38,057 nt of DNA from a virus, in the IMG/VR virus record IMGVR_UViG_3300023184_000286, positions 1 to 38,057 of that record; one strand, given 5' to 3'. Position numbers and translations under genes: made by a program. Positions 1 to 7,794 of this stretch are shown here, piece by piece (position 1 is the first letter of the stretch; every line of letters starts with the position of its first letter). The notes under the pieces were generated by a model. That model worked only from the letters and a program-made list of their open reading frames with translations, was not told the origin of the DNA and did no database searches.

Positions 1-351
1 AATGCGTTCGTCTTCGTAGATGTACAGTCTTGGATGTCTGAGTTTAACTTGCTCTAAACCAAAGTTTAAACACATGTATTCTAACTGCCCATTGGACACC
101 GGTGATTGCTTTTTATCAATATAAAGTTGTGCCTGCTGCGGCACTCTGCAGTCTGGAATTAAATTAATTGTTACCAGATCTTTTGCTTCTTCATCTGTTT
201 TAAACTCAACATAGGGATTGTGTTTAAACGCCCAAATTTTGGGATTGGTTATAACAGATTTCTCACCAGTGGCCAAGAATAAATTTTCAGGTATGCCTGT
301 AGTGCATACTTGATCACCTATGTGATGAAAATTATGATGAAGTTTAAACAT
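1..351 (-). CDS. Partial glycosyltransferase, GT9/heptosyltransferase-like N-terminus
   Basis: An open frame of 117 codons starts with the ATG at 351 and runs off the left edge without a stop, so the C-terminal part is missing. The N-terminus (MFKLHHNFHHIGDQVCTTG) has the small GD-x-x-x-T-x-x-P motif that opens the first Rossmann half of GT-B glycosyltransferases of family 9 (heptosyltransferase-like). It is followed by a PKIWAFKHNPYV segment typical of this fold's second strand. The preceding gene's stop begins at the next base, so the two are translated together. By position it is a member of the glycan cassette that follows on the same strand. The family assignment is inferred from pattern only; the donor and acceptor sugars cannot be told. 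Confidence 0.6.
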   Translation of the reverse strand, partial: MFKLHHNFHHIGDQVCTTGIPENLFLATGEKSVITNPKIWAFKHNPYVEFKTDEEAKDLVTINLIPDCRVPQQAQLYIDKKQSPVSNGQLEYMCLNFGLEQVKLRHPRLYIYEDERI

Positions 352-1023
352 TTATAAAAATAAGAATTTTTCTGGACGTTGCTCGTATGAAGATTGATTT
401 CTGATAGCATTAGCCACTGCACGATCTACTAGATTTATATCCACCCACCAATCCTCGTAAGGATTTTTACCATCAACCATTACATCACCGACTATTAATT
501 CGTATCCTTCATTGTATAAGAATTCTCGGCTGGCCTGCCTGACCAGCTCGCCCTCTCTGCCGGTATAGCAATCAGTTTCAAATGTAATAACTTTAAACCT
601 ATATTCATCGTGTGGCAATTTTAGTAATGATTCTAGTGTAACTACCGGAGGTTCTACATCTACCTGCAAATAATCAATAACACGCTGGTTGCCAAATTGA
701 TCTTCTAGTATTTTTTTATAGTCTGCAGTTGTAGCATTTCCAGCTATAAAAGTATTATTAGGACGTTTGGTGGCCCATTGACTAGCTAGTTCTTTATCCC
801 AATCAAGACTTACACCATTCCACCCAAATTCCTTAGCAAGCAGATATGTATTATTTGTATAATCCGGTACGTTGCATCCTATTTCTAGATAGGATCCATT
901 GGATTTGCCATTTAAAACTGACAGGACAAATATTTCCTGAAACGCTTGGCTAAATGCTTCAGTTAAGGCACTACTTCCGTCAAATTTGTATTTGACACTG
1001 CCAGGCCATTTATTGTAGTTCAT
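352..1023 (-). CDS. FkbM-like SAM-dependent methyltransferase
   Basis: 223 aa. Residues 45-50 (YLEIGC) are a class I methyltransferase motif I for S-adenosylmethionine binding. An acidic motif II-like stretch follows at about 72-76 (SLDWD), and there is a LQVDVEPP stretch near 140 where FkbM proteins carry their second conserved Asp. FkbM-type enzymes O-methylate sugars or polyketides, and phage copies usually sit in glycan loci, as here. The gene overlaps the upstream glycosyltransferase by 14 bp and abuts the next gene, which fits one polycistronic message. A methyltransferase of this fold is well supported; the substrate, probably a sugar hydroxyl, is inferred from neighbours. Confidence 0.7.
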   Translation of the reverse strand: MNYNKWPGSVKYKFDGSSALTEAFSQAFQEIFVLSVLNGKSNGSYLEIGCNVPDYTNNTYLLAKEFGWNGVSLDWDKELASQWATKRPNNTFIAGNATTADYKKILEDQFGNQRVIDYLQVDVEPPVVTLESLLKLPHDEYRFKVITFETDCYTGREGELVRQASREFLYNEGYELIVGDVMVDGKNPYEDWWVDINLVDRAVANAIRNQSSYEQRPEKFLFL

Positions 1024-1945
1024 AATAATTATCCAATATGTATTCGTATTGCTTTACCATTTTTATTGGATTCCACATTTCGTAATATTTTTCCAATGGC
1101 GCAATACCTGTTTGTATTATAGCTTTAATTGGCGTTATTTCCAAATTATTTTCGTCACATCTTATATGTTTGAAAAAATTGCTGCTGTTTACCCCAATTG
1201 GTTTTTTTGCAGCCAATGCCTTGTCGATACATGCACTTACTCCTTGACAATTGTAGTGCGGGTAAATGTACAAGTTAATGTCATTATTGTTTAACCATTT
1301 GACATTGTCGTAATCAGACATGCGGTCAGTGGTAAAATTTATAGTAACATTTGTCTTTGCCTGCGATTTTAAAAGAGTTAACTTTTGAGTTAAAGAATCT
1401 TTGTTTTCATCAACGAAGGCGCCCACACTGGCATGAATGTTAAATATAACCGGCTCGTCAAATTGATGATTAATTACCTGCAATATTGTATCAATGTTTT
1501 TGCCGCCGTGCCCGAACCCGCTGGTGCCAATCTTTATTGCACCCAGGGGAGGAGTATAATCAATATCTGGATAATATGTAATCGGCCTGATGCCTGAATA
1601 AAAATTCGTACCTGGAACCTTACTAGAATCTATTGCAATAAATTTATCAATACCGTCAAAATTTATTAGCTCTTCGTCGGATGTATGACCGTGTAAAAGA
1701 AATTGCGGCTTTTTTGTTTTTAAAAACACATCGGTGGTGCACCAAGGCATAGGAGTTTTATGCCAGTTGTAGATAATTAAATCCATATCTTCAGTTTTTT
1801 GCAGAAACTCAAAATAACTAGAAACTGTTATGTAATGAAAATTGTACTTTTTACTATGCTTTAATATATTGTATACACTCTCGCCGTAAAAAAATATACC
1901 GCAATCGGACTCCGACCCGCCAACAATTGCTATATTTTTTATCAT
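1010..1945 (-). CDS. Putative GT-B fold glycosyltransferase
   Basis: 311 aa. The N-terminus (MIKNIAIVGG) is a beta strand and glycine turn as in GT-B enzymes. The C-terminal half carries a GTSGFGHGGKN loop (about 140-150) that looks like the start of the second Rossmann domain, and then a region ending in CIDKALAAKKPIGVNSSNF (about 239-257), which resembles the donor-site helix of GT4-type enzymes. It lacks the full E-x7-E signature, so the family is not certain. It overlaps the next upstream gene by 4 bp (ATGA type) and the downstream methyltransferase by 14 bp, consistent with coupled translation in the glycan operon. Product: sugar transferase acting on a nucleotide-sugar donor, probably cytoplasmic. 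Confidence 0.55.
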   Translation of the reverse strand: MIKNIAIVGGSESDCGIFFYGESVYNILKHSKKYNFHYITVSSYFEFLQKTEDMDLIIYNWHKTPMPWCTTDVFLKTKKPQFLLHGHTSDEELINFDGIDKFIAIDSSKVPGTNFYSGIRPITYYPDIDYTPPLGAIKIGTSGFGHGGKNIDTILQVINHQFDEPVIFNIHASVGAFVDENKDSLTQKLTLLKSQAKTNVTINFTTDRMSDYDNVKWLNNNDINLYIYPHYNCQGVSACIDKALAAKKPIGVNSSNFFKHIRCDENNLEITPIKAIIQTGIAPLEKYYEMWNPIKMVKQYEYILDNYYELQ

Positions 1946-2580
1946 TTATTCCACCGCCCAGGTTCAAAGTAATTAAACAGAGCAAAGATATGCGGAGCAT
2001 AGGTAACAAAATTATTTTGTGTTGCTTGAACAATAAACTGCCCGTCGCCGTCATGGTCCAATGATAGCCTGTGTTTTTTTAACACTTCACCACTGAGTAA
2101 AATTTGTTCTAGACCTACATGACCAGGTTGCATATTTTGCGGATGTGCAAACAGCGACCAAGTTGGGTGAGAACGTGGCCATTCTAAACCAGCAGGGGTT
2201 TGATCGCCACGTAGCATGCTAACAATTAATACATCAGGAATAGAACCATGCTGACGCACTGTTTCTTTAACAGCATCGTCGACCTTGGTAAAGAAGTCCG
2301 GCTCGTAGCCATCGTCGTCGTTCATGAAACAGTACATTTCATCATCTTTAAGCTCTTGAGAATCAATGAACCAATTTAATGCACCATGACAACGAGCCCA
2401 AAATTCTACACCGTCATTTGGGCACACGTAATTTGTTATCCAGCTATCTTTAAAATTTAAGCTAAATCCAAGATCTTCATCTGTAATCACGTGCCAATTG
2501 ATGTTCATTGGCTCGAGATGTTTTTTAAGAGTGGGAATGTTTTTTAATCTTCCCACTGATGTAATAACATTGTACATCAA
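1942..2580 (-). CDS. Putative GT-A glycosyltransferase (GT2-like)
   Basis: 212 aa. The protein opens with a YNVITSVGR strand and turn, then an HVITDED stretch at about 30-36. An acidic metal-site motif (FMNDDDGYEPDFF, residues 85-97) matches the DxD that binds the divalent metal and nucleotide-sugar in GT-A enzymes. A C-terminal HDGDGQFIV segment (about 176-184) may supply the acceptor-side acidic residues. It is short for a full GT2 enzyme, so it may be a minimal catalytic domain. It overlaps the downstream gene by 4 bp and starts right after the stop of the C-methyltransferase gene. The general activity is likely; sugar specificity is unknown. Confidence 0.6.
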   Translation of the reverse strand: MMYNVITSVGRLKNIPTLKKHLEPMNINWHVITDEDLGFSLNFKDSWITNYVCPNDGVEFWARCHGALNWFIDSQELKDDEMYCFMNDDDGYEPDFFTKVDDAVKETVRQHGSIPDVLIVSMLRGDQTPAGLEWPRSHPTWSLFAHPQNMQPGHVGLEQILLSGEVLKKHRLSLDHDGDGQFIVQATQNNFVTYAPHIFALFNYFEPGRWNK

Positions 2581-3804
2581 TTATCCTGTAATTAATTTAA
2601 ATGCAGGACATGGAACAATAAATGTACCGCCAGACTTTAAGTACTCCTGCTCGCGCTGCTCAAATTCATTAATAAAGTGCCACGGAAGCACCAACATATA
2701 GTCGGGTTTTGCTGCTCGCATTTCATCTTCGCTAATGATAGGAATATTAGTGCCAATGGTTTTCATACCAAACTTATACGGGCTACGCTCTGCAATAGCT
2801 GTAATGTGCCTGTGATCAAGACCAAAGTATTGCAACAAGGTATTGCCTTTGGTGCTAGCACCGTAACCATAAACTGTCTTACCATCTTTAATAGCCTGCT
2901 CAATAAAAGAAACTACTTCAGATTTCAGTGCCTCAAGTCTGTTACCAAATTCAATCCAAGTTGCAGGATTAGAAATATCATTTTTTGTTCGCTCATACGA
3001 AAGAATACTGTTAACTCTAAAATTACAAACATCACGCAAAGGCGCAGTTGCAAAGCTGGCTACATTAGCAATATCTTTTTGTAGATAAATTCTAAAACTT
3101 CCACCATTGGTATCATTTAAACTACAGTCAACAACTTTGAAACCATTGGCTGCAAATAATTTAGAAATGCTGTTTAAGTCATAGTAATAGATATGCTCAT
3201 GACAGATATTATCAAATGCCAATTGATTGATCATCAATGGTGTGTAACTCATTTGTAATACAGCAACCCCATTGTCATCAAGAATATCATACATGTCTTT
3301 GATAAAGGGCTGCGGGTTGTCTAGATCGTAAAACATTGCAATGCAGGTAATAACTTTAGCTTTTGCATTGGCAAATTGTGTCTTATTCCATGCGTCTTGA
3401 CTAAAGAAGTCTTGTACTACAGTAGCAACCTTGCTACTTTCTGCATAGTAAGAATCGTCACACGGATCTATCCCCACCTTGCTGACATTGTCTGGTACTG
3501 CTTTTAATAATGTACCATCATTGCAGGCAATGTCGAGCCACACATCACCATCTTTTAGTTTAACTCTATTGGTAATTTCTTTAACAATACCTTGTAGTTC
3601 AAGTGTCATGCTAGTATTAATAGAGCTACGATACCAATATTGTCCCCACATTGAATGTGACGGGGCAATATCATTTAATCTGGGTGCTCCTGAATTTTCA
3701 TCTAGGTATAAATCTAGACTATATTTTTTTCTTCCTTCGACATTAGTGTCTTCTTTAATAAAGTCGCTAACGTAATGTTCTCCAAGTTTAAGTAGTTTTT
3801 TCAT
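2581..3804 (-). CDS. NovU/TylC3-type sugar C-methyltransferase, zinc site lost
   Basis: 407 aa. The central class I methyltransferase core has its SAM motif at 91-100 (DIACNDGTLL), a conserved HEHIYYY at 202-208, and the C-terminal C-methyltransferase domain motif YGASTKGNTLL at about 314-324. This domain order is that of dTDP-sugar C-methyltransferases (NovU, TylC3 and relatives), which methylate a keto-sugar. The N-terminus matches the family from its LKLGEHYVSDF segment onward, but the zinc-binding cysteine pairs usual in this family are absent: the first would lie before the start codon, and the second position reads DENSGA (35-40). The gene lies 24 bp after gmd, whose keto-sugar product is a plausible source of substrate. 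Function confident, exact sugar inferred. Confidence 0.8.
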   Translation of the reverse strand: MKKLLKLGEHYVSDFIKEDTNVEGRKKYSLDLYLDENSGAPRLNDIAPSHSMWGQYWYRSSINTSMTLELQGIVKEITNRVKLKDGDVWLDIACNDGTLLKAVPDNVSKVGIDPCDDSYYAESSKVATVVQDFFSQDAWNKTQFANAKAKVITCIAMFYDLDNPQPFIKDMYDILDDNGVAVLQMSYTPLMINQLAFDNICHEHIYYYDLNSISKLFAANGFKVVDCSLNDTNGGSFRIYLQKDIANVASFATAPLRDVCNFRVNSILSYERTKNDISNPATWIEFGNRLEALKSEVVSFIEQAIKDGKTVYGYGASTKGNTLLQYFGLDHRHITAIAERSPYKFGMKTIGTNIPIISEDEMRAAKPDYMLVLPWHFINEFEQREQEYLKSGGTFIVPCPAFKLITG

Positions 3805-3828
3805 AGGTATTTTTATAAGATTTTTTTA

Positions 3829-4857
3829 TTAGTTTACTGATTTTTGTTTTGCCATTTCGCTTTCGCACATGTCAAATACTAAATCTTTAAATGTATATTC
3901 TGGCTGCCACCCTAGTTTATTTCTAGCCAGTGTAGAATCCCCTAGTAGCGTATCAACTTCTGCTGGGCGATAAAACTCTTTATTAACTTCGATGATTTTC
4001 TTACCAGTGGTTTTGTTAAATCCCACTTCATTCATATCTGCACCTTGCCATTCAATTTCAAATCCAAGATATGCTGCAACGTCATTGCAGAAATCTCTAA
4101 CCGAATGTGCTTCACCGCTGGCAATAACAAAATCGTCCGGAATATCATGTTGTAGCATAGCCCACATGGCACGCACATAGTCTTTGGCATGCCCCCAATC
4201 TCTGAGTGCATTTAAATTGCCCAACTGCAGAACATCCTGGGTGCCAAGATGAGTACGAATCATTCCTTGAACAATTTTACGTGTAACAAATTCCGGGCCG
4301 CGTCGCGGGCTTTCATGATTAAATAAAATGCCATTGCAAGCAAATAGGTTAAAACTTTCACGATAGTTAATTGTAATCCAGTATGCATAAAGTTTTGCTA
4401 CAGCATACGGACTCCTTGGATAAAACAAAGTACTTTCTTTTTGTGGTATTTCTCTAACTTTACCGTACAATTCGCTAGTAGATGCTTGATAAAATTTAAC
4501 AGTCTTGGTTTTGGCCAGTTCTTTTGCTGCATCAAGCAAATTTAATACACCAATGGCGTTTACTTCACCTGTGTACAATGGTACATTATAGCTAACACTT
4601 ACATGACTTTGTGCGCCTAAATTATAGATCTCATCAGGGCGTACTTGATTAACAATACTTACTAAATTAGCAGTATCAGTTAAATCGCCATAATGCAAAT
4701 GTAGGCTATCTTTAATTGTTTCAATGTTTGATGTGTTTATGCCAGTGCTAATTCTTCGCACCAGGCCATGCACCTCATAATTTTTTTCTAATAGAAGTTC
4801 TGCTAAGTAACTCCCATCTTGCCCAGTTATACCAGTGATAAATGCAATTTTTTTCAT
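3829..4857 (-). CDS. gmd: GDP-mannose 4,6-dehydratase
   Basis: 342 aa, the usual length for this short-chain dehydrogenase/epimerase. The NADP-binding GITGQDG motif is at 9-15, STSE of the active site at 126-129, and the catalytic YAVAK (Tyr151, Lys155) follows; [12 protein letters not shown] and the downstream [15 protein letters not shown] are diagnostic of Gmd. The enzyme converts GDP-mannose to GDP-4-keto-6-deoxymannose, the precursor of GDP-fucose, rhamnose, colitose or perosamine. T4-like marine phages often carry it. Here it sits in a glycan cassette with a C-methyltransferase and transferases, so a branched 6-deoxyhexose is a reasonable product. No reductase or aminotransferase is visible to finish the sugar inside the window; it may lie to the left or come from the host. 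Confidence 0.95.
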   Translation of the reverse strand: MKKIAFITGITGQDGSYLAELLLEKNYEVHGLVRRISTGINTSNIETIKDSLHLHYGDLTDTANLVSIVNQVRPDEIYNLGAQSHVSVSYNVPLYTGEVNAIGVLNLLDAAKELAKTKTVKFYQASTSELYGKVREIPQKESTLFYPRSPYAVAKLYAYWITINYRESFNLFACNGILFNHESPRRGPEFVTRKIVQGMIRTHLGTQDVLQLGNLNALRDWGHAKDYVRAMWAMLQHDIPDDFVIASGEAHSVRDFCNDVAAYLGFEIEWQGADMNEVGFNKTTGKKIIEVNKEFYRPAEVDTLLGDSTLARNKLGWQPEYTFKDLVFDMCESEMAKQKSVN

Positions 4858-4864
4858 ACTGTAT

Positions 4865-5014
4865 TTAATTTGCAGTTTTAGCCTCTAAATATTCTTTGAT
4901 GACCTTTAGTGCTTTACGACTAGTGTCGTACACATATTCTTTAGTGTCATCTTCTGTAGTGACAACTAGAATAAACCCATTGGCTACTTTACGAATTTCG
5001 ATAGATTCAAACAT
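4865..5014 (-). CDS. Small unassigned protein, 49 aa
   Basis: A 49-codon gene that is easy to miss. The ATG is at 5014 and the stop at 4865. A good Shine-Dalgarno (AAAGGAAA) lies just upstream, and a sigma70-like promoter (TTGACT, 17 bp, TACAAT) lies before it at 5040-5068. The product begins [18 protein letters not shown] and ends with a helix ([16 protein letters not shown]). It looks like a compact two- or three-strand plus helix domain with alternating hydrophobics, and resembles small proteins seen in other marine T4-like genomes, with no known function. It lies between gmd and the 285-aa glycan-associated gene but has its own promoter, so it need not belong to that pathway. Existence is well supported; function is unknown. 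Confidence 0.75.
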   Translation of the reverse strand: MFESIEIRKVANGFILVVTTEDDTKEYVYDTSRKALKVIKEYLEAKTAN

Positions 5015-5039
5015 GATAGTTTCCTTTGTTGGATTGATT

Positions 5040-5068
5040 ATTGTAACAAGTTGACACTAATAAGTCAA
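5040..5068 (-). promoter_or_regulatory. Sigma70-like promoter for the 49-aa gene
   Basis: On the minus strand TTGACT (5063-5068) is separated by 17 bp from TACAAT (5040-5045). Each hexamer matches the consensus at five of six positions. The start would be near 5033, leaving a leader of about 18 nt containing the AAAGGAAA ribosome site. The inverted repeat AGTTGAC/GTCAACT (5049-5055 and 5064-5070) overlaps the -35 region and spacer and could be an operator. Confidence 0.6.
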
Positions 5069-5922
5069 CTCTTTTTGTAGAAAGGTATGAAGTATTGTGC
5101 CAAATCGACTCCATATTTTTTATGCAGTGTAAAATTTTGTATAAATTGATTTCTTAGCTGCCTCCATTGATCTAACAAGTTGGTATCTTGGTTGATCAAT
5201 GCAGTTTCTTTGAGAGTGCTTAGTTTGTCTAAGCCTGCTTCTACTGAGAATTGTGCCTTACCATCATGGTAAGGCAGTACTTTAAATTTATGTTGATTTA
5301 AAAATAAGTAGGTACTAAACAACCGCTCATGTATAAAAGGAAAATACCCAAACGAAAGACCATTTGGGTATGCTGCATTATCGTCATGTAATGCTTTTAT
5401 TTCGGCAGGGAATTTTTCAATTTCGTCATAGTAGCGTTTTGTTAGATCCATAAATCCAGCCCAAAACTCTTTAGTAGCAACACAATAGCAGGCAAATACC
5501 ATATGATCTTCACTCATTGGTTGGAACATGATAGTTACATCTATTCCCAATTTTGGAAACAGATACTCACAAATTTGTAACATATTTTTGTGGCGCCACT
5601 GTCCTTGTTCCCATACATTGTATGCTAGTACCGTTTGATCATAGTAACCGTTGAAAAAATAAACATCGTAGCCGGGATTATTTTCAATTCTTGTCACAAC
5701 ATCTTGAGCAGAAAGTAAACGTATCTTTTCTTTCCATCTCCAGCTGAATGTACCCCACATGTCTAACCCCTGGGCTAGTGCCATTTCTTGAGTTTTTAAA
5801 TTTATAGCGTACTCCACCAGTTCTGGTGTTGGATTAGCCGTATTGTCCAAGGGTGTAAACTCGTTATCTAGTTGCTCTTTTTGAGCAGCATCATAATATG
5901 CTTGATATATTTTAAGTTTCAT
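5065..5922 (-). CDS. Glycan-locus protein of unknown function, 285 aa
   Basis: I cannot name a family with confidence. The protein starts MKLKIYQAYYDAAQKEQL, has a GTFSWRWKEKI segment near 58-68 and a YDVYFFNGYYDQ segment near 85-96, and ends in an aromatic, basic helix (YFIPFYKKS). The WG-x-x-SW-x-x-KEK and YDVYFFN pattern resembles proteins found in capsule or lipopolysaccharide gene clusters, possibly a glycosyltransferase of unusual type. There is no signal peptide and no membrane segment. It is the first gene of the leftward glycan operon, directly behind a sigma70-like promoter whose start site falls almost on the ATG. A role in surface-glycan synthesis is inferred from position. Confidence 0.6.
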   Translation of the reverse strand: MKLKIYQAYYDAAQKEQLDNEFTPLDNTANPTPELVEYAINLKTQEMALAQGLDMWGTFSWRWKEKIRLLSAQDVVTRIENNPGYDVYFFNGYYDQTVLAYNVWEQGQWRHKNMLQICEYLFPKLGIDVTIMFQPMSEDHMVFACYCVATKEFWAGFMDLTKRYYDEIEKFPAEIKALHDDNAAYPNGLSFGYFPFIHERLFSTYLFLNQHKFKVLPYHDGKAQFSVEAGLDKLSTLKETALINQDTNLLDQWRQLRNQFIQNFTLHKKYGVDLAQYFIPFYKKS

Positions 5923-5929
5923 ATACTCA

Positions 5930-5958
5930 ATTATAGCATGTTTGCATAGCTACATCAA
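5930..5958 (-). promoter_or_regulatory. Sigma70-like extended -10 promoter of the glycan cassette
   Basis: Minus strand TTGATG (5953-5958), 17-bp spacer ending in TGC, then a perfect TATAAT (5930-5935). The TGn before the -10 makes it an extended -10 promoter. The expected start is about 5923-5924, one or two bases before the ATG at 5922, so the message would be nearly leaderless. It follows directly on the terminator of the upstream gene and so would start a separate transcription unit. Confidence 0.7.
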
Positions 5959-5982
5959 GAAAAACGGTGCATTGCACCGTTT
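5957..5982 (-). terminator. Rho-independent terminator after the 509-aa gene
   Basis: A perfect 9-bp stem AAACGGTGC/GCACCGTTT (5962-5970 and 5974-5982) with a 3-nt loop lies immediately after the stop at 5984. In the minus-strand RNA it ends in a short U-rich run. The -35 box of the glycan promoter begins at once behind it. Confidence 0.8.
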
Positions 5983-5983
5983 C

Positions 5984-7513
5984 TTATCTTTTTTCTCTGC
6001 CAATTTTAGATGGCTTTTCGGACGGCGGCCTGTTCTTTCGAAGATGGCTAGTTTTATCTGCTGCCATGCTGGTGCCTGCTGCTTTTGGTTTGGCAACCGG
6101 TGCGCTAGCAGCATCTTTATCTTTGCTTTTTTTAGTAGGGTCAACAACGAATGTAAAGTTACCTTTAATACCTGTACTGTAGTAATTCTTACCGGCATCA
6201 AATTCTATTGCACTAATTGCACTCCCAGGCCACTTGCTGGTAAACTTATGCAGGGTCCATTGTTTGCCTTGAAACGTTACTTTAGAGTAAACTTGAACTA
6301 ATGCACTGTGATTCAATATCAATGCTGCGTCGTGTTTAAAATTGGTATGCTCGTTAACATAGTCGGCAACTTTGTGCGCAACGGCTGCGGTTAAGTGAAA
6401 GAACAAGTTAGTAGATTCGGGGGTCTTTGTTCCACGCTCAGTTGCCAACTTTATCAATGTCTTGGATACATCTTTTGACGTGATAAAATCGTTTAAATCT
6501 AATATTGGATAGGACTTCATTGTACGAATAAAGTCGGCATCTTTGTTGTCGATTATACCATACTCAATGCCTAGTAACAAAGGTGCTTCTGCTTGCCCAG
6601 CTTCGCTTACTGTATTAATAATGTTAATAGCATCTTCTACACGCTTTAGTATCCGCTTACCTTCTTTGGTTTTGACCAATTGATTGTAAGCATCAAGGAT
6701 GTTCTTTGTACTAGCAGCAGCACCTTTACCGCCTTTGGTACTGACCTTCATGGTCCTACCATCTTCGGCAACCAGGATACTGTCGCTTAGTCCTTCAGTT
6801 TTAGTATTGCCAAAGTTAATTAATGTTCCTGCATATCCAACCCCGCCCAAGAATGCTTCTTCGGCCATTTTAGCTTCGCCTTCGTACTGACCAGACTGTA
6901 GTGCTATTGGCTGTAGTAACTCGCAGAAGTAATCCTGGAATGTAGCCAAGTCCATTTCTGTAGGCGCAGGAAAAGTGTATGGCAGTTCGCCGCCGATGGC
7001 CAAGTGCTGAGCAACTGATACTAGTATACTGTTAGGAAACTTTGCAGCTATTTGATCTACAATATCCATTGGTGTTAGGTCTTCAAGATTGGTCAGTATG
7101 TCTTGAGGTGTAGCGTGTGATTGTGTTTTAACAGCAGCCTTACTTGCATATCTGTAACCGGGTATACCAGTCTGATTATCCCAATCATTTTGCGTAGGAT
7201 CAGCTTGTACAGATTTAAAGTATTTGATAAATGCCAACGGGCCTTCGTCACCAATAAATTGAGCGATACCAAATGCTCGTGTTTGACCTTTTCTAAACCA
7301 ATTAGCAGGAGTAGGTTCTACGCCCAATTGCTCTAGTGCAGCATTAATTGCCAGCTGGGTTTCTTCTTCGGTTTCGTAATTGGCGCCACCATCTGGGTAG
7401 AAGTTGACGCTGACAAATCTGATTTGATTGCCTTCTGGGTCAGCAAAGATCTCGCCAGATTTTCTAGCACCAAGACCGCGACTTTCTGTAAGAATATTAA
7501 TTAGATCACGCAT
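5984..7513 (-). CDS. Putative head-internal protein with possible nuclease-like motif, 509 aa
   Basis: No family recognised. The first ten residues, MRDLINILTE followed by S, resemble the capsid-targeting leaders of T4 internal proteins, which the prohead protease cuts after I/L-x-E. Residues 244-264 read as a strand with an acidic start and a VSTKGGKG turn, with Lys260 placed as in some PD-(D/E)xK-type folds; this is weak evidence for a nuclease. The C-terminal 60 residues are rich in Lys, Ala, Pro and Ser (KSKDKDAASAPVAKPKAAG) and look disordered and DNA-binding. A GATAAATA late-promoter octamer lies 6 nt before the ATG. No Shine-Dalgarno is visible. The gene ends in a clear terminator. Inference: a late protein packaged with the DNA. 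Confidence 0.65.
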   Translation of the reverse strand: MRDLINILTESRGLGARKSGEIFADPEGNQIRFVSVNFYPDGGANYETEEETQLAINAALEQLGVEPTPANWFRKGQTRAFGIAQFIGDEGPLAFIKYFKSVQADPTQNDWDNQTGIPGYRYASKAAVKTQSHATPQDILTNLEDLTPMDIVDQIAAKFPNSILVSVAQHLAIGGELPYTFPAPTEMDLATFQDYFCELLQPIALQSGQYEGEAKMAEEAFLGGVGYAGTLINFGNTKTEGLSDSILVAEDGRTMKVSTKGGKGAAASTKNILDAYNQLVKTKEGKRILKRVEDAINIINTVSEAGQAEAPLLLGIEYGIIDNKDADFIRTMKSYPILDLNDFITSKDVSKTLIKLATERGTKTPESTNLFFHLTAAVAHKVADYVNEHTNFKHDAALILNHSALVQVYSKVTFQGKQWTLHKFTSKWPGSAISAIEFDAGKNYYSTGIKGNFTFVVDPTKKSKDKDAASAPVAKPKAAGTSMAADKTSHLRKNRPPSEKPSKIGREKR

Positions 7514-7518
7514 ATTTG

Positions 7519-7788
7519 TTATTTATCGATCGACACTTGTAATCCGGATAGCAAATCTTTAAATAGTCTGTTTTTAAACTTAAAAAGTTCAAGTTCAAAT
7601 CGATCGCAATGTATGTTTAATTCAAAATCTGTAAGTGAGCAGTACATTTGAGCCGTGAGAACTTCAGACATTTTATCCATATAGTCTTTGGCCTGCTGTA
7701 TATCCAATAGATCCACACAGCTTCCGCTATTTCTATATCTATGCCATTGTTCTAATAGAGTTTGTGCTCGAAATTGTATGTCATTCAC
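7519..7788 (-). CDS. Hypothetical small protein downstream of uvsY, 89 aa
   Basis: 89 aa, mostly helical and charged (RFELELFKFKNRLFKDLL near the C-terminus), with four Cys spread through it but no CxxC pair. It starts 6 bp after the uvsY stop and ends 5 bp before the 509-aa gene, so it is the last gene of the recombination operon. No domain was recognised. The length and heptad-like hydrophobics in the C-terminal half suggest a helical accessory protein. A role in recombination is possible from position only. Confidence 0.6.
   Translation of the reverse strand: MNDIQFRAQTLLEQWHRYRNSGSCVDLLDIQQAKDYMDKMSEVLTAQMYCSLTDFELNIHCDRFELELFKFKNRLFKDLLSGLQVSIDK
7520..7527 (-). promoter_or_regulatory. 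T4-type late promoter octamer GATAAATA before the 509-aa gene
   Basis: GATAAATA on the minus strand overlaps the stop codon of the preceding gene. Using the usual 6-nt distance, transcription would start at 7514, one base before the ATG, giving a leaderless message. The match could be accidental because it coincides with Asp-Lys-stop codons. Confidence 0.4.
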
Positions 7789-7794
7789 GGTAGG

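Noticed and set aside
2677-3084. 135-aa plus-strand frame inside the C-methyltransferase gene
   Set aside because: Antisense shadow of a well-supported gene with recognisable catalytic motifs on the other strand.
5942-6301. Plus-strand and alternative minus-strand frames at the end of the 509-aa gene
   Set aside because: They overlap the terminator and the lysine-rich C-terminus of the real gene and show no ribosome site or domain.
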